From: Kribbella sp. VKM Ac-2569
Lineage (GTDB): Bacteria; Actinomycetota; Actinomycetes; Propionibacteriales; Kribbellaceae
Assembly (NCBI RefSeq): GCF_004216905.1
Contig: NZ_SGXJ01000002.1
Location: forward strand, 682,001 to 746,000
Direction: 5' to 3'
Length of the DNA stretch: 64,000 nt
The position numbers were made by a program, and so were the translations under genes. Of this stretch, positions 30,813 to 38,081 are shown piece by piece. Within the stretch, counting starts at the first letter, position 1. Every line of letters starts with the position of its first letter. The notes beneath the pieces are model-generated. The model was not told the origin of the DNA and did no database searches. It worked only from the letters and a program-made list of their open reading frames with translations.

Positions 30813-30885
30813 AAAGCTGGTCGCCTGGTTTCCCTGGCGACCGCGAAACTCTAACACGTAGAGGCCCGCAGACTAAAACCGGTTA

Positions 30886-31677
30886 TCAGTCGCCGACGGC
30901 CCGCTTCACATCGACCTCTTCGGCCTGCTGGGGGGCCGGAGCTTCGGCTGCGGCGGGCCTCTCGGACGGGTCCGTCGTACGGGCGCTGGAGAAGACTTCG
31001 TCGTCGGTGAGGGAGATCGTCCGGACCGTGCGGTCGGGCGCCTTTTCCTTCATGACGTACGTCGGAAGCGTGACCGGCACCGGGTCCCACAGACCCTCAG
31101 CGGCCGGCTTCTCCTTCGCCGCTGCAGGCTTCGGATCGGGCTCGGCGGGGAGCTTGACCTCGATGGTCATCTCCTCGTCGGGCGACGGCGCCGGCTTGCC
31201 GGCCGGGCCGCGGTCGTGGCGAGCTTGCGCGCGGGCACGACGTTCGGCGGCGGTCTGCGTCCGCGTGCGAGCCTGCCGGCGCAGCTGCACTCGGGTGAGT
31301 ACGACGAAGCCGGCGATCAACGTGCCCGGGATCGCCACCGTCCACCACGGCAGCATCGCGAGACCTGCGAGCGCCACGACGGACAGCAGTGAAAGGGTCA
31401 GGATCGACAGCACCCGCCGGCGGCGCATGGCGGCCACCCGGCGGGCTCGGTTGGGGACGTACCGCTTGGGTGGCGACGAGTCGTCGGCGACGGTGGTTCC
31501 GGGCGGGCGTACGACGTACCGCGTCCGCGACGAGTCGCGGGACAGTACGCGCGCCTCGTCGGACGACGGCACGACCGGACGGCGCCGCGCCTCTTCGCCC
31601 CGCTTCAGCAACATCGGGACGAGGTAGGCGGCCCACGCGGCGACGATCGCCACATAGATCAGCCCTGTCGTCCCCAT
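30886..31677 (-). CDS. SepX/GlpR-like divisome membrane protein
   Basis: The 263-aa membrane protein starts with a TM (GTTGLIYVAIVAAWAAYLVPMLL), then a charged stretch (KRGEEARRRPVVPSSDEARVLSRDSS). Two further TMs lie at about 92-135, followed by a long, acidic/proline-rich cytoplasmic tail with DEVFSSART near the end. N terminus, topology and gene neighbourhood match SepX of Streptomyces and GlpR, the receptor of the gephyrin-like protein Glp, in Corynebacterium. Both act in cell division. The moeA/glp-like gene lies 1.7 kb upstream on the same strand. TTAGCG lies 7 nt before the ATG. Confidence 0.75.
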   Translation of the reverse strand: MGTTGLIYVAIVAAWAAYLVPMLLKRGEEARRRPVVPSSDEARVLSRDSSRTRYVVRPPGTTVADDSSPPKRYVPNRARRVAAMRRRRVLSILTLSLLSVVALAGLAMLPWWTVAIPGTLIAGFVVLTRVQLRRQARTRTQTAAERRARAQARHDRGPAGKPAPSPDEEMTIEVKLPAEPDPKPAAAKEKPAAEGLWDPVPVTLPTYVMKEKAPDRTVRTISLTDDEVFSSARTTDPSERPAAAEAPAPQQAEEVDVKRAVGD

Positions 31678-31774
31678 GCGACGACGCTAAGGTGCGGATA
31701 GGGCCAGATGAGGTACGTGGGACGGTGTGTCGCAAGAAGACTCGTGTGACTGATGTGAATAGCACGCAGGGTAG

Positions 31775-32392
31775 TCAACGCAATCGCGCTACGAGACCGG
31801 GCCCGACCTCTTCGACATTGAGCGCGAAGATGCGGTGATCGCGCCAGTCGCCGTCGATGTGCAGGAACCGCGGCCGCTCGCCTTCGAACCGGAAGCCGAG
31901 CTTCTCGACCACACGCAGACTTGCCTTGTTCTCCGGGCGGATCGCCACTTCGATCCTATGCAGGCCAAGGGTGAACCAGCAGTGATCGGCGGCCATCGCG
32001 ACTGCCGTCGGCACGATGCCGCGACCCGCGTACTGCTCGTCGACCCAGTAGCCGAGGTTCGCCCAGCGCGCCGATCCGTAGGTGATTCCGGACACGGTGA
32101 GCTGCCCGACCAGCGGCCATTTCGCTCGCGCGCCGGCGCCCGCTGCACCGCCGTACGTGATGACGAACGGCAGCATCCGTCCGTACCGCGCTTGCCGGTT
32201 CCAGTCGCGTGCCATCGCGCGGAACGTCCGCGCGCCGTCGTCCGCACCGGGTGGCTGGGTCGCGTCCCAGGGTCGCAGCCAACTAACGTTTCGCTGGCGC
32301 GCGGCGGCCCACTCGCTTCCGTCGCCGGCCCGCAGTGGCCGCAGCCCGACCTGCCCGTGCTTCAGCTCCACAGGCCACTGCACGACTGCCAT
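31775..32392 (-). CDS. rimJ: GNAT N-acetyltransferase, RimJ-like
   Basis: The 205-aa GNAT protein has VGLRPLRAGDGSEWAAARQRNVSWLRPWDAT (typical RimJ/RimL N terminus), the acetyl-CoA loop YAGRGIVPTAVAMAADHCW and NKASLRVVEKLGFRFEGERPRFLHIDGDWRDHRIFAL. RimJ acetylates ribosomal protein S5, but actinobacterial homologues are often of unknown substrate. The start overlaps the mog stop by 1 nt (TGATG). It belongs to the moeA-moaC-mog operon. Confidence 0.85.
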   Translation of the reverse strand: MAVVQWPVELKHGQVGLRPLRAGDGSEWAAARQRNVSWLRPWDATQPPGADDGARTFRAMARDWNRQARYGRMLPFVITYGGAAGAGARAKWPLVGQLTVSGITYGSARWANLGYWVDEQYAGRGIVPTAVAMAADHCWFTLGLHRIEVAIRPENKASLRVVEKLGFRFEGERPRFLHIDGDWRDHRIFALNVEEVGPGLVARLR

Positions 32393-32880
32393 CAGTCGAC
32401 GTCCGTCCGCACGTGGTCCCCACCGTGCACTTGCTCGACCGCATGTCGTAGCAGCGGCTCCAGTACGGCGAGACCGTCCTTCACACCGCCCCGCGAACCA
32501 GGCAGGTTGACGATGACCGTCGTACCCGCGACGCCGGCCAGCCCGCGTGACAAAGCAGCCGTCGGTACGCCGTTCGCCACGCCATACGCCCGGATGGCTT
32601 CAGCAATCCCCGGCACAACCTTCGACAGCACAGCGGCCGTCTGCTCGGGTGTCTCGTCAGTCGGCGAGATCCCGGTACCACCTGTCGTCAGCACTACGTC
32701 GTACGACGCCTCGACCGCCGCACGTAGCGCCTCCCCCACCGGTGCACCGTCCGGGACCACCTGAGGTCCTGAGACGTCAAAGCCCCAAGAGGCCAGCCGC
32801 TCCGCGATCAGCGGACCTGTGGTGTCGGTGTAGACGCCAGCGGCTGCACGGTTGGAGACGCTGACGACGAGAGCCCTCAC
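32392..32880 (-). CDS. mog: MoaB/Mog family molybdopterin adenylyltransferase
   Basis: The 162-aa protein binds and adenylylates molybdopterin before metal insertion. Visible motifs are VVSVSNRAAAGVYTDTTGPLIAERL, LTTGGTGISPTDETPEQTAAVL and TVIVNLPGSRGGVKDGLAVLEPLL. These give the characteristic TGGTG and PGS loops. The start overlaps moaC by 4 nt. Confidence 0.92.
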   Translation of the reverse strand: MRALVVSVSNRAAAGVYTDTTGPLIAERLASWGFDVSGPQVVPDGAPVGEALRAAVEASYDVVLTTGGTGISPTDETPEQTAAVLSKVVPGIAEAIRAYGVANGVPTAALSRGLAGVAGTTVIVNLPGSRGGVKDGLAVLEPLLRHAVEQVHGGDHVRTDVD

Positions 32881-33395
32881 GGTCGCTCCCAGTGCCCGGT
32901 CTTACCGCCTTCTTTCAGCTCCACCCGTACGTCGGTCAGTACGGCAGCCGGATCCAGCGCCTTCACCATGTCGATCACGGCCAGCCCGGCGACGGCGACC
33001 GCGGTCAACGCCTCCATCTCGACACCGGTCCGGTCGGTGGTCTTCACCTGAGCCTGGATCAGTACAGCGTCGTCCGCGACCTCCAGGTCGACCTTGGCCC
33101 CGGTGATCGCGATGGGATGGCACAGGGGAATCAGGTCCGGCGTCCGCTTCGCGCCCATGATCCCGGCGATCCGGGCGACGCCGAGCGCGTCCCCCTTCGG
33201 TACGCCGTCACCGCGCAGCGCCGCGACCACCTCGGCCGAGACGAGAACCTTGCCGCTGGCAACAGCTCGCCGGACCGTGGTGTCCTTCGCGGACACGTCC
33301 ACCATCCGCGCGGCCCCGGTCTCGTCGACGTGCGTCAGCCCACCGGGTCCCGGCGTACCGGAGCCGGTGGTCGTCGCGGCCGGGTCCTGCGTCAT
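32877..33395 (-). CDS. moaC: cyclic pyranopterin monophosphate synthase MoaC
   Basis: The 172-aa enzyme acts in molybdopterin biosynthesis, forming cyclic pyranopterin monophosphate. The canonical parts are LTHVDETGAARMVDVSAKDTTVRRAVASG, RTPDLIPLCHPIAITGAKVDLEV (active-site LCHP) and TGVEMEALTAVAVAGLAVIDMVKALDP. It is coupled by 4-nt overlaps to moeA upstream and mog downstream. Confidence 0.95.
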   Translation of the reverse strand: MTQDPAATTTGSGTPGPGGLTHVDETGAARMVDVSAKDTTVRRAVASGKVLVSAEVVAALRGDGVPKGDALGVARIAGIMGAKRTPDLIPLCHPIAITGAKVDLEVADDAVLIQAQVKTTDRTGVEMEALTAVAVAGLAVIDMVKALDPAAVLTDVRVELKEGGKTGHWERP

Positions 33396-34618
33396 CCCGT
33401 CTCCTTGTCCAGCAGCATCAGCTCGATCTGATCGCCGGCCCGGACCGAGGTCACGTCCTCGGGCACGACGATCAGTGCGTTCGCCCGGCTCAACCCGCCG
33501 AGCAGGTGCGAGCCGTGCCCGCCGACTGTACTGGCCATCCAGCCCTCGTCGCCGGACGTGGCCGCAGCGCGGACGAACTGCCGCCGCCCCGCAGGCGAGC
33601 TGAACCCGTCCAGCGTCACGCCGGGCACCAGGGCCCGCCGGTACGGCATCTGCCCCATCATCTTGCGCAGCGCCGGCCGCACGAAGACCTCGAACGAGAT
33701 GTACGCCGAGACCGGGTTGCCGGGCAGCGTGAAGATCGGCACCTCGTCCTCACCGATCACGCCGAACCCCTGCGGCTTGCCCGGCTGCATCGCGACCTGC
33801 GGGAAGTCCACCGTGCCGAGCTTCGAAAGCTCCTCCTTCACGATGTCGTACGCGCCCATGCTGACGCCTCCGGTGGTGATGACCAGGTCGGCACGCACCA
33901 ACTGGTCGGACAGCGTGTCCATGATCCGCTTCGGGTCGTCGTCGACGATGCCGACGCGGTACGCCACCGCCCCGGCGTCCCGCGCGCACGCCGCGAGGGT
34001 GTAGCTGTTCGAGTCGTAGATCTGCCCGTCACCCAGCCGGCTCCCCGGCTCCCGCAGCTCGGCCCCGGTCGAGATCACCACGACCCGTGGTCGCGGACGC
34101 GCCTTCACCCGGGCCCGCCCGACCGCGGCGAGAACGGCGATCTGCCGCGGACCGAGGACGGTGTCGCGGGCGAGCACCTGCGCCCCGGCCGTCACGTCCT
34201 CACCCGCGCGCCGCACCGAGGCACCGAGCGGTGGCTGCTGCGTGATCCGCACGGTGACTGTCCCGCCGTCGGTCCACTCGACCGGCACGACACTGTCCGC
34301 CCCACGCGGCATCGGCGCACCGGTCATGATCCGCACACAGGTCCCGGGGGTCACCACGATCGGCTCACTGCGCCCGGCCCGGAACTCCCCGACGACCGGC
34401 AGGCCGATCGGGTTCTCGTCCGAGGCCCCGGCCAGGTCACCCGCCTGAACGGCGTACCCGTCCATGGCGGAGTTGTCGAACCCCGGCAGGCTCACCCCCG
34501 AGACGATGTCCTCGCAGAGCACCAACCCGACCGCGTCCATCAACGGCTGGTCGAACGCCGGCAGGGCCGCCACCCGTCCGAGTACGACGTCTAGATGCTC
34601 ATCCACACTCCGTCTCAC
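33392..34618 (-). CDS. moeA: MoeA family protein (molybdopterin molybdotransferase / gephyrin-like Glp)
   Basis: The 408-aa protein has MoeA domains I-II (SGVSLPGFDNSAMDGYAVQ, VRIMTGAPMPRGADSVVPVEWT). Domain III is the MoCF fold (VVISTGAELREPG, YDSNSYTL, VITTGGVSMGAYDIVKEELS, FTLPGNPVSAYISFEVFV). Domain IV is C-terminal. It may ligate molybdate to adenylylated molybdopterin, or serve as the divisome protein Glp found next to its receptor gene glpR in Corynebacterium. Sequence alone does not separate the two. TAGGGT lies 7 nt before the GTG, indicating a leaderless first cistron. Confidence 0.92.
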   Translation of the reverse strand: MRRSVDEHLDVVLGRVAALPAFDQPLMDAVGLVLCEDIVSGVSLPGFDNSAMDGYAVQAGDLAGASDENPIGLPVVGEFRAGRSEPIVVTPGTCVRIMTGAPMPRGADSVVPVEWTDGGTVTVRITQQPPLGASVRRAGEDVTAGAQVLARDTVLGPRQIAVLAAVGRARVKARPRPRVVVISTGAELREPGSRLGDGQIYDSNSYTLAACARDAGAVAYRVGIVDDDPKRIMDTLSDQLVRADLVITTGGVSMGAYDIVKEELSKLGTVDFPQVAMQPGKPQGFGVIGEDEVPIFTLPGNPVSAYISFEVFVRPALRKMMGQMPYRRALVPGVTLDGFSSPAGRRQFVRAAATSGDEGWMASTVGGHGSHLLGGLSRANALIVVPEDVTSVRAGDQIELMLLDKETG

Positions 34619-34631
34619 GAGCTCGACCCTA
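34619..34631 (-). promoter_or_regulatory. -10 element of leaderless moeA promoter
   Basis: Minus-strand TAGGGT (34631-34626) followed by seven bases and GTG. Confidence 0.45.
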
Positions 34632-34695
34632 ATCCACGGCTCGCACGTTTCGACGCCAAGTTCCGGACGGGTGCGCGAAGAAGTCCGGTTGAGTT

Positions 34696-35175
34696 CTAGG
34701 CAGGGTCCGATTCGGGGTGATTGCCCCAGACCATGCGGACGTCCGGGGCACGTTCCTCGTTCGCCGAGCCGTCGGTACGGCGTACCTCACGGAAGTCGTG
34801 CCGCAGGTAGAAGGCCTGCGCGCGCGTGTTGGTCTGGAACGTCCACAACGCCAGACCGCCGGGGCGAAGATCCTTGGCGAGGTCGACGAGGGCCGAGCCG
34901 ATGCCCTGGCCGACCGCATCCGGGGCGACGTACAACTGGTCGAGGTCGTCACCGTCGAGGGTGAGGACCGCGACGATCCGGCCGTCGTCGAGGGCGACCC
35001 AGGTCTGCGCGTCCGGGAGCAGTACGTCGGTGAACCACGTGGCGACCTGCTCCGCGGTGTGGATCGCGGGCGGCAGCTGGGAGTCCTCTGTGTGCCGTGA
35101 GCGCCACCAGACCGCAGCGGCCTCGTCGGTGTCGTAGGGCTCCAGCGGCCGGACGAGCAGGTCGCCCACGCTCAA
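34696..35175 (-). CDS. GNAT family N-acetyltransferase
   Basis: The 159-aa protein has the GNAT core: LLVRPLEPYDTDEAAAVWWRSR, VLTLDGDDLDQLYVAPDAVGQGIGSALVDLAKDL (acetyl-CoA loop QGIGSAL) and LWTFQTNTRAQAFYLRHDFREV. The substrate is not evident. Its start overlaps the UGPase stop by 4 nt, so the two are co-transcribed. Confidence 0.88.
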   Translation of the reverse strand: MSVGDLLVRPLEPYDTDEAAAVWWRSRHTEDSQLPPAIHTAEQVATWFTDVLLPDAQTWVALDDGRIVAVLTLDGDDLDQLYVAPDAVGQGIGSALVDLAKDLRPGGLALWTFQTNTRAQAFYLRHDFREVRRTDGSANEERAPDVRMVWGNHPESDPA

Positions 35176-36557
35176 CGCAGTTCGGTCCCGTCCGGGATCA
35201 CCCGGCGCTCACCGTCCGGCGCGGTCACCTCGACGTCCCCGACCACCACCACATCCTTGCCGAAGGCAACATCGCCGTGCACCTCCAGCCGGTCGGCCCG
35301 GACCAGGGACGGCGACCCGGCGGGGAACCGGGCGTCGAAGTCGGCGAGGATCTTGAAGTACTCCGGGTCCAGGTCGACGTACGGCTCGTCGCCCTCGTGC
35401 GTCGTGGTCAGGTCGCCGGTCTCGTCGAGCTCGTACACGTCCGAGCGCAGCACCAGCAGGTCGTTCGTCGTCTTCACCGGCTTGAACCGGCTGCGGTCCA
35501 CGATCACCGCCTGGGACCCGTGGAAGGTCTCGATCGCGGTCCCCATCCCGGTCTCCAGCTGGATCACCTTCGGCGAGGACGGGTCGGCCGGGTCGACGGT
35601 CTTGCGGTTCACGAGGATCGGCAGCCCCAGGATCCCGTCGTGCCCGTCCATCAGCTCGGCGAGCCGGTCCAGGTCGATCCACAGGTTGTTCGTGTTGAAC
35701 ATCCGGTGCCGGGTGACGTCCTGGAAGTACTGCGTGTCCTCGTCGGCCACCTGCGCGCTGTCCCGCAGGATCAGCCGTCCGTCGGACTTCCGCACCGCGA
35801 CGTGCCCGCCTTTGCGGTCGGACCGCGTCCGCCGGCAGACCTCCATCCCGAACGGTACGTCGTGCTCCGCCATCCAGGCCGCGATCCGCGGGTCCGCGGT
35901 GGCGCCGAGATTGTCCGCGTTGGAGATGAACGCGTGCCGGAAACCGTGATCCCGCAGCGCGTCGAGGGTGCCCGAGGCAACCAACGCGGTGAACAGGTCA
36001 CCGTGCCCGGGCGGGCACCAGGCGAGCTCCGGGTCCGGCTCCCACTCGGCCGGCGTCAGATCGTCGGCGAGCAGCTTCGGCTCCATGTTCTGCAGGAAGT
36101 CGAGCGGCAGGCCGTCCACCGCGAGTCCGTCGTACTCGCTGAGGATCTGCAGCGACTCGGTCTTGGTGCGGAACGAGTTCATCAGCACCAGCGGCAGCGG
36201 TACGTCGTACGCGCGCCGGGTGCTCAGGATCTGGCGGGCGATGATGTCGAGGAAGCTCAGCCCGTCCTTGACCGGTAGTGCGGACTTCGGGCCGGTGACG
36301 CCCATCGACGTACCGAGACCGCCGTTGAGCTTGATGACCACAGTCTCGGCCAGCGCGGCGCGGAGCGCCTCCGGGTCGGTGTCCAGGTGCTCCAGGTGCG
36401 GCAGATCGCCCACCGGCTCGATGTCGTCCTCGCGGATCTTTCCCTGTTGTCCGGACTCGAGCAGCCGGTAGTAGTGCGTGAAGACACGTATCGCGACGTC
36501 GGCAGCACCGGCCGCGCGCATCTTCTCCTGCGCTTGTCTGAGACCCACCTCACCCAT
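35172..36557 (-). CDS. UTP--glucose-1-phosphate uridylyltransferase, eukaryotic-type (UDPGP family)
   Basis: The 461-aa enzyme makes UDP-glucose for envelope polysaccharides and trehalose/glycogen metabolism. It has the UDPGP-family signature VVIKLNGGLGTSMGVTGPKSALPVKDGLSFLDIIARQ, then LVLMNSFRTKTES, WCPPGHGDLFTALVASG and FISNADNLGA. RMFNTNNLWIDLDRL and the left-handed beta-helix C terminus complete it. It is not the ~300-aa bacterial GalU usually found at this conserved locus next to 5-FTHF cyclo-ligase. TAGGGT 6 nt before the ATG suggests a leaderless transcript. Confidence 0.92.
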   Translation of the reverse strand: MGEVGLRQAQEKMRAAGAADVAIRVFTHYYRLLESGQQGKIREDDIEPVGDLPHLEHLDTDPEALRAALAETVVIKLNGGLGTSMGVTGPKSALPVKDGLSFLDIIARQILSTRRAYDVPLPLVLMNSFRTKTESLQILSEYDGLAVDGLPLDFLQNMEPKLLADDLTPAEWEPDPELAWCPPGHGDLFTALVASGTLDALRDHGFRHAFISNADNLGATADPRIAAWMAEHDVPFGMEVCRRTRSDRKGGHVAVRKSDGRLILRDSAQVADEDTQYFQDVTRHRMFNTNNLWIDLDRLAELMDGHDGILGLPILVNRKTVDPADPSSPKVIQLETGMGTAIETFHGSQAVIVDRSRFKPVKTTNDLLVLRSDVYELDETGDLTTTHEGDEPYVDLDPEYFKILADFDARFPAGSPSLVRADRLEVHGDVAFGKDVVVVGDVEVTAPDGERRVIPDGTELR

Positions 36558-36569
36558 GCACCAACCCTA
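36558..36569 (-). promoter_or_regulatory. -10 element of leaderless UGPase promoter
   Basis: Minus-strand TAGGGT (36569-36564) then six bases and ATG. Confidence 0.45.
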
Positions 36570-36610
36570 GGGGACGGCAGGCAATCCCAGTGTTGCGCGC
36601 GTCACGCTCA

Positions 36611-36622
36611 TACGATCAGAAC
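36611..36622 (+). promoter_or_regulatory. -10 element of leaderless 5-FTHF cyclo-ligase promoter
   Basis: TACGAT at 36611-36616 then six bases and GTG. It is divergent from the UGPase promoter about 45 bp away. Confidence 0.45.
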
Positions 36623-37183
36623 GTGTTCCGGACGAAGGCCGCGGCGCGGCAGCATTTCCTGGAGGCGCGAAGGCTGCGGCCGCACGCGGCAGGACTGCTG
36701 GCGAGCGCCCAACAGGTGCTGCCCGAGGTGTACCGCGTCGCTCTCTACGTGTCCATGGGACCTGAGCCGCAGACCGGTGCCCTGATCGACTGGCTGCTCG
36801 CGACGAACCGCGAGGTGCTGTTACCGATCCTGTACGCCGACAACGACCTGGGCTGGGGCATTGCACCCGGCGCAGCCGACCTGGTGCCTGGCCGGCTCGG
36901 TCTGTCCGAGCCGCCGACCGACCTGGGCTCCGACGCGATCGCTACCGCCGATCTGGTCATCTGCCCAGCCGTAGCGGTTACCCATGACGGCGTACGCCTC
37001 GGCCGCGGCGGAGGCTCGTACGACCGTGCGCTCGCCCGCGTCCGCCCTGGTACGCCGGTCTGGGCCGCCGTGTACGACACGGAGATCGTCGACGCCCTGC
37101 CGTCCGACCCACACGACAGGCCGGTGGACGCCGCGCTGACGCCAAATCGCTTGATCCCGCTGCGAGGATCGGGGGATGACTGA
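36623..37183 (+). CDS. 5-formyltetrahydrofolate cyclo-ligase
   Basis: The 186-aa enzyme converts 5-formyl-THF to methenyl-THF with ATP. Features are the N-terminal RTKAAARQHFLEARR basic helix, VALYVSMGPEPQTGALIDWLL, LGWGIAPGAADLVPGRLGLSEPP, the conserved glycine-rich loop VRLGRGGGSYDRAL and VWAAVYDTEIVDALPSDPHDRPVDAALTP. The GTG start is supported by the adjacent -10 element. The stop overlaps the downstream phosphotransferase by 8 nt. Confidence 0.93.
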   Translation: MFRTKAAARQHFLEARRLRPHAAGLLASAQQVLPEVYRVALYVSMGPEPQTGALIDWLLATNREVLLPILYADNDLGWGIAPGAADLVPGRLGLSEPPTDLGSDAIATADLVICPAVAVTHDGVRLGRGGGSYDRALARVRPGTPVWAAVYDTEIVDALPSDPHDRPVDAALTPNRLIPLRGSGDD

Positions 37184-38081
37184 GACCGCGGTCCAAGCCG
37201 CAGCCACAGCCGCACGCACCCTCGGCCTCACGGTCACCGACCCGACTGTCCTCTACGAGGCGTTCTCGACAGTCGTGCACCTGCTGCCATCCCCAGTGGT
37301 CGCACGGGTGCCGATGAACCTCCCAGGCGGCCTACAGGAACCAGAGCCCGCCGTACGGCGCCAGCAGCGCGAGCTGGACGTAGTGGCGTGGCTGGCGGGA
37401 CAGGGGTTCCCCGTAGTGCCGCCGAGTCCACTGGTGCCGCTGGAGCCGAAGGAGCAGGACGGACTGTCCATGACCTTCTGGACGTACGTCGAGGTGGACA
37501 AGGCAGCTGAACCGGACTACGTCGGGGCGACCGCCCGCGTAGCCGAACTGCACGCCCAGCTCGCGAAGTACCCGGGAGAGTTGCCGTGGATGACTCCCCT
37601 GCGGCTGATCGGCCCGGGCCTGGCAGCGGCCGAGGCAGTGCCGGGTCTGCTCGAGCAGGAGGACGTGGACCGGGCAAGAGCCGAGTGGAAGGTGCTGGAG
37701 CCGATCCTGACCAGCAGGGCCGGGTTCGAGGCGGCCTTCCCGTCCGCGACCGTGCAGCCGCTGCACGGCGACGCACCGTCGTGGAACCTGATCACCGCCG
37801 TCGACGGCCCGCTGTGGGCCGACTTCGAGGACGTGACGATCGGTCCGCTCGAGTGGGACCTCGCGGGCTTCGGCCCCGACCTGTGCCGCGCGTACGACGA
37901 GGGCGCACGCTCCCGCGGTCTCCCGACGCTGGACCCGCAGGTCCAGCAGATGATGGACCTGGCTCGCGCACTGCAGGTCCTGGTCTGCACTCCCCTGGTC
38001 CCGCAGTTCCCGGCCCTGGCCGACGGCATCCGCATGTTCGCCGCCCAGTGGCGAGACATGCCGTTCGCAGGTGGCCGTTAG
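37176..38081 (+). CDS. aminoglycoside/choline-kinase-fold phosphotransferase
   Basis: The 301-aa kinase-like protein has TFWTYVEVD hinge, catalytic loop VQPLHGDAPSWNLITA (HGD..xxN) and the metal-binding ADFEDVTIGPLEWDLAGF. Proteins of this fold phosphorylate antibiotics, choline or other small alcohols; the substrate is not predictable. It overlaps 5-FTHF cyclo-ligase by 8 nt and is convergent, with a 4-nt overlap, with the acylase gene. Confidence 0.85.
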   Translation: MTETAVQAAATAARTLGLTVTDPTVLYEAFSTVVHLLPSPVVARVPMNLPGGLQEPEPAVRRQQRELDVVAWLAGQGFPVVPPSPLVPLEPKEQDGLSMTFWTYVEVDKAAEPDYVGATARVAELHAQLAKYPGELPWMTPLRLIGPGLAAAEAVPGLLEQEDVDRARAEWKVLEPILTSRAGFEAAFPSATVQPLHGDAPSWNLITAVDGPLWADFEDVTIGPLEWDLAGFGPDLCRAYDEGARSRGLPTLDPQVQQMMDLARALQVLVCTPLVPQFPALADGIRMFAAQWRDMPFAGGR

